Positions 57,326 to 64,000 of a stretch of 64,000 bases of DNA are shown one piece after another. Location: NCBI GenBank assembly GCA_030765045.1, contig CM060967.1, positions 164,242,251 to 164,306,250 of the forward strand, written 5' to 3'. The first letter of the stretch is position 1; every line of letters starts with the position of its first letter. Below the pieces are notes generated by a model. It had not been told where the DNA came from. It saw only the letters and a program-made list of their open reading frames with translations, and did no database searches. The DNA is from Tenodera sinensis (Eukaryota; Arthropoda; Insecta; Mantodea; Mantidae). A program made the position numbers and the translations under genes.

Positions 57326-58689
57326 CATGGTTTGCAAAAATTATAGCTGCTAATGTATTACGTAAGATGTGGGCACAAGAATATGCATTAATGAGGGGAG
57401 GTTTGAGAATAACAAGATAAAGGTTATATTGCTACTTGAAGTATACAAACGCTCGTAAGCACGTGACCGCAGAGATTGGTTCCTCACCGAAGTTTTCTAG
57501 GGAAGAAAACTAAATAGATCCATTTTTAATGCTACTGCTGTTTTTGCTTTACATTAGCGGTATTGATAAGTATATTTCTTAGACAGGATTTACTACACAA
57601 GATATGGATGCCCAAGTGTTATGCTCCCAAATCAACGATAGAAACTAACTTAGTTTCTACAAGGAACGGAAACTTTTTATAAATTATATAAACTCAATTT
57701 AGTGGTAAAACAATTTCTCTTGTGAATCAATTAATTGAAATGTTAAAAGAGAAGTAACTTCAAAATATAATCAACAGATAACACTTCGAAATGGATAGTC
57801 AAAATGGAAGATAATTTTTGATCGATAATTAGCTCCAGATTTACCAAGAAAATCCTCTTCTTGCATTTCGAATGATCGCAGAACATGATTGAAAAGACAT
57901 CTCTTCAGAAAATTGGACTAGTGGCATCTCCAAATACTTTATTGTGCTCCAAAGAAGAAATGTATATGGAACATCTAAAATATTGCGAGTCCCTTGTGGC
58001 TTTTACAAGTCTAACATCAAAACATTGGAAAGCAAAAAGGAGAATGATTTCATTATTAACTCCTGAGCTTTAGACACACGCATGCGCGCGCACATACACA
58101 CAGTGCAAGTTCGAATTAGAGAGATAATTATATATTAAGCTTTGTGACAAGAATGAGAGGAAACGGATTGCTTGTTTTCGTTTGGGAATACGGAAATTGA
58201 GGAATGAAAGAAACAACGGTTTTGTTAAAAAACATATTCTACATGTAATTAGGGGGAAGAAGAGATCCATTTAGTATCAGAATTTTCAGGTACAGACCAT
58301 TGGAGGAAACAATTGATTTCAGGAAATGACTAAATACGAGATAAATAAAGAGTTGACAGTGAGAAAATGTTTTAACACCTCTCAGAACTGAGAAGTGTGG
58401 GAAAAGTTATGAAATGCAGGAAATAAATGGAAGTGGCCAGTGAACAAGGCAGTGAAATATGAGATTTATGTAGTTTAAAAAGTTGATTTCGTAATCGTTA
58501 TGGGTTTAAGCGTTGTCTGGTGAATGGCTAGGGGCAATAGCAGGCAAACAACACAAACACGTATGTAACATTAGCCGAGCATTTATATCAATAATGTAAA
58601 CTATATATAATGCGTAATTTTGCGTGAAATCTTCTTGAAAGTCTGAGAAGCAAGTCAAAAACCCGAGTAAGCACTGAAACTCAGCAAAC
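57326..58689. other. No recognisable gene
   Basis: AT-rich with a short CA/CG tract near 58078-58100. The 62-codon frame at 57885-58073 has no recognisable domain. Confidence 0.5.
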
Positions 58690-58850
58690 TGTTGAGATTC
58701 CTTGAGCCGTAGCTGCCTTTCTTGGACAAGGTAACTAGCACAGCTTAGAAGATACACCAAGTGATCGTCGCCTAACATATTGCGATACAGACTTCTAATA
58801 TACTTCAAGTTGGAGAAACCATGTTCACAAATATATGTAGAACTACACAT
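58690..58850 (-). pseudogene. hAT transposase C-terminal (dimerisation) relic
   Basis: A minus frame begins SSTYICEHGFSNLKYIRSLY and continues RNMLGDDHLVYLLSCASY. This fits the conserved C-terminal hATC block of ZBED5/SCAND3-like hAT transposases, where S-TY-CE-x-FS-x-MKxIKSKYR-x-LTDEHL is typical. Downstream it continues LVQERQLRLKESQQ before losing resemblance, although the frame stays open to 58506. The upstream catalytic part is missing because an R850 copy begins at 58855. On the same strand at 59425-59448, GCAGCGATGTCCAACCTTC resembles a hAT terminal inverted repeat and may be the other end of the same element. No matching end was found near 58500. Confidence 0.7.
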
Positions 58851-58854
58851 ACTA

Positions 58855-59275
58855 TTATTTCTTTAGCTACTACATTTTAATCGACATAAGCATTTTCAAA
58901 AGGTATCTTACTGCTAATTTGCTTGTAGGTGCAAGGAGCTATGGGAATACAGTAGACTTAGGCGATAGTGAAATGTCTTAAGCGCTGGTTGATATGCGAT
59001 GTTTTTGAAATTTCGTTCTCGTTGGAAAGCCACGAGATAAACGCATAACACATTCTTATTTGAGAAAAGTATAGGTATTGGCAAATTCAAACAAATAATA
59101 AAGAAGTGATTCAATCAAAAGAAAAAAAGAAGTGTTTGATATAAATTGTGTGTTTTAACGAATTCTATATTTGTTTTATTCAGTAAGCTTTTGTCTGTCT
59201 CTTACTGTTTACTATTTATACAAAAATTATCCAGAACATAGAGGTCTTCTGAGGATATTCCTAGAAAATTCAAGT
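58855..59275 (-). mobile_element. R850 copy, 3' half
   Basis: Minus-strand blocks: TTTCTTTAGCTACTACATTT, AATTTGCTTGTAGGTGCAAGG, CTTAGGCGATAGTGAAATG, CAGTAAGCTTTTGTCTGTCT and AGGTCTTCTGAGGATATTCC. It is cut before the 5' end. Confidence 0.7.
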
Positions 59276-60649
59276 TGACTGAGAAAGTGTCAGGCAATCG
59301 CCTGTTTGTGTCCGTCAATGTATACTGACTGGGTGGTTGTAAGTCTACACACCACAGGTGAGATTCACCCTCCGACTGAAAGAGGAGGTGGGGAAAGGCA
59401 ACTAATTGCGTAAGCGTCTCCAAAAAGAGAAGGTTGGACATCGCTGCTCTAAACCAACTGAGCAACCTCAATATATCAATACATCAAATTCTCCAGCCAA
59501 TCCATTTCTTCTGTTAAATCACAGGTCGTTCTCAAAGTTACTTTGAGACATTACCTTAATGAAACAGTGACTTTCAACATTGCAAGTATTTTAATTCTGG
59601 ACTATGAGGTTAAGCAACGATAACTTTATTGTTCTTCCACACAAGTTGTGTTTAGGTTAAAACTGTGAATATAGAATCAGACTGAAAACTGAGGCAGTTG
59701 AATTTAACAGGACTTTTACAACTAATACGCTAATGAATGCACAAAGTGCACGTAGCATCGCAAAACCTTACCCTGTTTCATAAAATATTCGAAGAGCACA
59801 AAATCATTTTGCTACCCACACTCCATCCAAAACGCGCTACATTCTGAACTAAGTATACCATACCAGCAACATAACGTTCAGGTACATATTTAACTGCAAA
59901 GACTGCAACAAAATTCGCATTGGAAATACAAAAAGGAAATTGAAAACAAGGGTAAATAAATCTCAAGTATCTAAAGCACAGTTTGTTGACCAGCTCATAG
60001 TCCCTGGTAGGAATGCAGGCAGCCAGCCAGTACGTCAGTAAACAACTCCAGGCACACAGCGATATCTGAAGCACTAGTTGCTTCTAATCGCGCTTACGAT
60101 TGCTGTACCAACCTTGGAATGTGTATTCACACTAGATTAAAGAAGAGAGGTCGCTCAAAATAACGGAACTTAAATGTTATTTTAAGTTCATGCAGTATAC
60201 TTAGCTTATAAAACGTAAAATGTGTTTCGAACTACTCCGATTTTCTTCCACTAGGCCATTTTCTACCTTTTATATATTTTTCAAAAACACTGCCAGCCTG
60301 TTTCGGTCACAAGTGATATATCGTACAATTCTTGTAAGAATAAGTCACCTCTTAAATTTCTTCAAGTATTCATTTTACATTCGGCCAAACTGGTTCTATA
60401 TGATTGAGACCACAGGTGTGTATGGGCAAGTAAATGACAGTGTGGCCTCATAAAACCAAAAATGCCCGCTTTAAGAGCCTCTTTAGGTTTTTTTTTTTTT
60501 TTTTTTTTTGTTTGTTTTTGTTTCAGTCATCCTATAAAAATCTGTTTTACACATAGAACTATCACTCTGAACCTGTGTTCTGCAACACAATGTCACAGCA
60601 TATTTCAAAGCACTCCTAGGCGGAGGATTATCTACTACACTCCTTTTTT
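59276..60649. other. No gene; possible hAT end
   Basis: 59340-59450 contains GGTTGGACATCGCTGCTCTAA. A related TTGTACATCGCTGTTCTAA lies at 63295-63315, so both may be ends of related hAT elements. A 25-bp T-rich run lies near 60488. Frames of 77-98 codons have no recognised domain. Confidence 0.4.
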
Positions 60650-61431
60650 ACTTTCTCTACTGGTAAATAGGGGAAGTATTATATTCCAACCAAAAATTCG
60701 ATGTCCAGATTTCACCACAAATATGTTTTGAGACCCTCTGAACCCAAAAAAAGCATTTTTAGAAAAATGTCCGTGTGTGTGTCTGTGTGTCTGTGGACAG
60801 CATAACTCAAAAACGAAAAGTAGGTCAAAAAACAAAGTTGGTATTTAAGTTTAATGTCTTTCAAGGATGCGATACGAAGATTTTGAAGAAAATAGCCCCA
60901 CCCTAAACTACCCTTTGCATGGAACACTTTTAGAAAATTTTGATTTTCTTGAAAATGGCTCTAACGATTTTGATTAAACTGTCATATGTTTGAGATATTT
61001 TTATGACAAATGAAATGTATATCTTGAATTTTCTGGCTATAGTCCCTGTAGTCGTATTTACTCTGGATTAGTTTTGTATAACTGGTAAACCGTTAGAGGT
61101 AGACAAAATCTTACTGTACAAAAATGTAGATCTTGCTAAAATACACAATTTATGTTCAAATAAATTTTCTTGTAGGGTGAACCATTTCGGAGATATTGCT
61201 TCTTATTTGTGTAAGTTTTGGTGAACTTATACTTCTGTCAGATGGAACATCGTCATTATATGTTATATAATTTTATATGTTAACCATGCAAAGAGAACAG
61301 AATTTGAAAGCTTTAAAAGATTTGACTATCGCTCAAAGCCTACTGTATTCCCTTATTCTCCTTGCTCCTACAAGAAAATACACAGTAAGATAATTTCTGC
61401 AAATGTTTATCTCAACTAACACGAATAACAT

Positions 61432-61435
<4 letters not shown>
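60650..61435 (+). mobile_element. R850 copy, 3' end replaced by (AAT)n
   Basis: Intact 5' end ACTTTCTCTACT at 60650-60661 and a near-identical body to the 11067 copy: CCAAAAATTCGATGTCCAGA, GTCCGTGTGTGTGTCTGTG, AAGGATGCGATACGAAG, AACTGGTAAACCGTTAGAGG. It stops at AACACGAATAACATATAG, where an AAT tract begins. Confidence 0.85.
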
Positions 61436-61528
<93 letters not shown>

Positions 61529-61550
61529 TATAGTAATAATAATAACAATT
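61436..61550 (+). repeat. (AAT)n microsatellite
   Basis: About 28 AAT units with one interruption (AATTAAT). AACATATAGTAATAATAA is present on both sides of the main tract (61427 and 61525), so part of the tract flank is duplicated. It is the likely tail of the minus-strand LINE next to it. Confidence 0.9.
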
Positions 61551-61800
61551 CTATCTATACTTCATTGCTTCATCATATAGCTTAAGGTTGTACTTCTATT
61601 TCATCTCTTCTTTCTTCATTTTTGATTCTATCGAGTTTGCTGCAAAACTTTACTTGGTTAAGGAACATCACTGTCCGATTCAATCTTTTTTCCCCACTTT
61701 CTTTAGAACCCAAATTCCATAGCTGTACAATATTGGCTTAACTCTGTAGTGTTTTACTTTCGTTTCTTTGCTAACTTTGCCTTTAAAAGTTCTCGGTGAA
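61551..61800 (-). pseudogene. LINE C-terminal relic
   Basis: Across minus-strand frames: KVKHYRVKPILYSYGIWVLK, then an A-A-NSIESKMKKERDEIEVQP segment. This resembles the C-terminal part of LINE pol (…PILLYGSETW…AAEMKFLR…DRIKNEEIREEL). It is heavily decayed. Its 3' end points to the AAT tract, fitting a microsatellite-tailed LINE. Confidence 0.55.
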
Positions 61801-61929
61801 AAAATCTTCCAATCATGCTAAATTATATAAAAGACCTAAGTAATAATTTTTATCAAGTTTAAATGATTCGCACCTGGTCAACAATAATTGTAATATAGAA
61901 TATTATATGAATCCATTATTTATAACAAT

Positions 61930-62361
61930 GAGACCCATATTTTTGTGTAGTAATACTTTGTGAATAGAGAGATCAGAGAATCTTCACAGAAACTTCAAGA
62001 TATACATTTCATTTATCATGAAAGTATATTAAACGTATGGTGTGTTATTAAAAATCACTATAGCCATTTTTGAGAAAATCGAAAGTTTCAAAGAGTACTT
62101 TGGAGTGGAAACATTTTCTTGAAAATATTCGTGTCGCATCCTTTAAACATGCTGAACTTAAATACCAAATTTGCTATTTAGCTGACTATGTTTTCGAGTT
62201 ATGCTGTTCTGACACACACACACAAACACGGTTATTTTTCTAAAAATGTATCTTCTTATTCAGAGGAACTCAAAACCTGTATTTACAGTGAAATCTCAGT
62301 ATCATATTTGTATGTGGAATACAGTAACTTTTCTACATACTGTGTACGTGGTAGAGATAGC
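61930..62361 (-). mobile_element. R850 copy, 5' half
   Basis: Minus-strand blocks GTGTAGTAATACTTTGTGAA, ATATACATTTCATTTATCAT, TATTCGTGTCGCATCCTTTA, CTTAAATACCAAATTTGC and GTGAAATCTCAGTATCATAT. It ends GTGGTAGAGATAGC, a decayed 5' terminus. A short ACACACACAC tract is at the microsatellite position. Confidence 0.75.
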
Positions 62362-62554
62362 AAAAATAGAATACCTATTCAAAGACCCACTTCTAGAAAT
62401 GAATATGTATTCCACATCAGCGATGTCCACCTTTATCTCTTTGGGGATGCTTAAGTAATTAGCTACTGCTATCGTTAGCTAGTGTCTGTGACGTGTGAAT
62501 TCATAAGCAGAAAGTCGGTATCAAATGACGGACACACACGATTCCACGGCAGTT

Positions 62555-62985
62555 TTTAAGTCATGCCTTGAATTTTCTGTTAATATCTTCAGAAGACTTC
62601 AATCTGGATGATTGTTGCATAAATGGTAAACAGTAGGAGACGGACAAAAACTTTCTAAATAATAAATTAAAACACAATTTATGTCAATTACTTTTTTCTT
62701 TGGAATGAACCATTTTCGAGATCTTCTTCATTATTTGTTTTATTCGTTTTGTTTTATCTTTTGGCCTTGAGAGAACAGAATTTAAAAGGTATCGCATAGC
62801 AACGAGGTCTTAAAACATTTCACTATCGCTTCAAGCCTACTGTATTCACATATTCCCCTTGCATCTACAAGAAAATAAGTAATGAGGCAAGTTCTTAAAA
62901 TGCTTATGTGAATTAAATTGAAATACGAGAGATAGAAAAATAAACATTTACAAGAATAGTGTGTATAAGAGTGAGTATAGATATA
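62555..62985 (+). mobile_element. R850 copy, 3' half
   Basis: Blocks CCTTGAATTTTCTGTTAATA, AATGGTAAACAGTAGGAGAC, TGAACCATTTTCGAGATCTT, CACTATCGCTTCAAGCCTAC and TTCCCCTTGCATCTACAAGA. The 3' terminus is lost (ATAAGAGTGAGTATAGATA). Confidence 0.75.
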
Positions 62986-63597
62986 GATATTTGCGAACAG
63001 AGCTTCTCCAGATTGAACTATATTAGACGTCTGTATTGTAATGTTATTTGACGATCACTTGGTGTGGCTTCTAAGACTTTGCTGATAAATATTGATAGAT
63101 TTCTTAAACGCAAACAGTTTCACAGAAGTGAGTAATGAACAGATGTTTATCGTACAAGATTTGAAAGTGCTTTCATAAATCAAACGCAACTTACATACAA
63201 CCAAAGCGTCACTTCAACACAATGCACGGCTGAGTGAGTGACACAGTTCGCATAAGGTGGAAGGAGGTAAACCCAACCTCCCGTCTTTCGCAAACGTTGT
63301 ACATCGCTGTTCTAAGGTAAACTAAATAAATTTGGAAACTTGAAGTTGCAATTGGGTAAAGATCCATGTTCTGGTAGTTTAACACTTCCGGTAGCTTACT
63401 TGGAAGCGATCGGAATACCCACATGTGGAAATAAAGCGTTTCAAAAGTCAACATTAAGAGTGGACGTTCGATAGCTATCTCTGAAACTCCACTGGCTGAA
63501 GCAGCTAATTCTAACGCTAAGCTAACTAGTAATTACTGTTCAACTAATTTGTTTCTTGAACCAGCTGACTGCTGTCTCTGCCTCAGGCGTCAAGTGC

Positions 63598-63601
<4 letters not shown>
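62986..63601. other. No recognisable gene
   Basis: 63230-63315 may be a hAT end (see 59276-60649). Otherwise nothing supported. Confidence 0.4.

Positions 63602-63649
<48 letters not shown>
63602..63649 (+). repeat. (GA)n microsatellite
   Basis: About 24 GA units. The RERE and SLSL frames over it are artefacts. Confidence 0.95.
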
Positions 63650-63651
<2 letters not shown>

Positions 63652-64000
63652 GGGCCACAAAAACTCAATTTTCGGATCGCTGTCCCATTTGTCAGCAGAT
63701 TTATGGTCAAAATCGAAGTGCACTTCCTTGCTATTGGCAAGGCAGGGGAAAAACTAACGGTCCAAAGAGTCTGTAGTGTCTGCTTTCTGCTGCAAGCACC
63801 TCAAAGTGAAAGACTTATTTCGTACACTAGCGTGAATGTCAGGCTTTTTAAAATTGTTAAATTTATTATTCCACTTGTTTACGCCCCATCTACTACCAGG
63901 CTCTAACGAAACGGTTAAAATGATGTACTAAGTTTGACCATCAATAAATCTTCCCAGGTATTTGCCTTTCTAAAGGAAACCCTCAATAAAAGTGCTCCTG
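63650..64000. other. No recognisable gene
   Basis: Open frames here are continuations of the GA-tract frames and have no domain. No repeat family of the window reaches the right edge. Confidence 0.5.

Overview
This is a eukaryotic nuclear window, most likely from an arthropod with a large, repeat-rich genome. The coding density is extremely low, the background is AT-rich, and almost everything recognisable is transposon debris, SINEs, micro- and minisatellites. The only confident host coding sequence is one spliced exon of an eyegone/twin-of-eyegone-like Pax gene at 36583-36918 (+). The repeat mix (tRNA-derived SINEs, LINEs with ATG or ATT microsatellite tails, relics of mariner-like and hAT transposons) would fit a hemimetabolous insect such as a cockroach or termite. 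That is an inference from general familiarity, not a sequence match. Family names used below (R850, SINE-A, SINE-B, R2, R3, R4) are mine, based on copies found inside the window.

Layout. 1-5.1 kb: about 4.4 kb flanked by long inverted repeats, containing an R850 copy and a 5'-truncated LINE. 5.1-8.9 kb: unclassified repeats, two minus-strand R850 copies and a SINE-A. 9.7-10.6 kb: a transposon with long terminal inverted repeats and a decayed mariner-type transposase. 10.7-13.4 kb: stacked R850 copies. 13.4-17.6 kb: mostly empty, with a hAT-type BED zinc-finger relic. 17.6-18.8 kb: an 82-bp minisatellite, then a hAT-type MITE with perfect 8-bp target duplications. 20.9-21.6 kb: a 76-bp minisatellite. 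22-35 kb: R850 copies, SINEs, long AAT/ATT tracts and single-copy AT-rich DNA. 36.6-36.9 kb: the Pax exon. 37-46.4 kb: a decayed transposase, SINE-B, an LTR, a LINE reverse-transcriptase relic, and many R850 copies in both orientations. 48.05-49.38 kb: a 1.33-kb array of a 9-bp monomer. 50-57 kb: mostly quiet, with an R3 copy, a tRNA-like element and SINE-A pieces. 57-64 kb: a foldback element, a hAT C-terminal relic, R850 copies, a LINE relic and a GA tract.

The genes do not form an operon or pathway. If the exon is real, sequence on both sides of it is intron: no preceding exon is recognisable in the 36.5 kb upstream, and the expected RED-subdomain exon does not appear in the 27 kb downstream. 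The rest of the window is best read as intronic or intergenic DNA that has absorbed repeated insertions. The dominant repeat, R850, has more than 20 full or partial copies. It combines 12-bp subterminal inverted repeats, an internal GT/CTGT microsatellite and a T-rich 3' end, an architecture reminiscent of Helentron-associated INE (DINE-1-like) elements.
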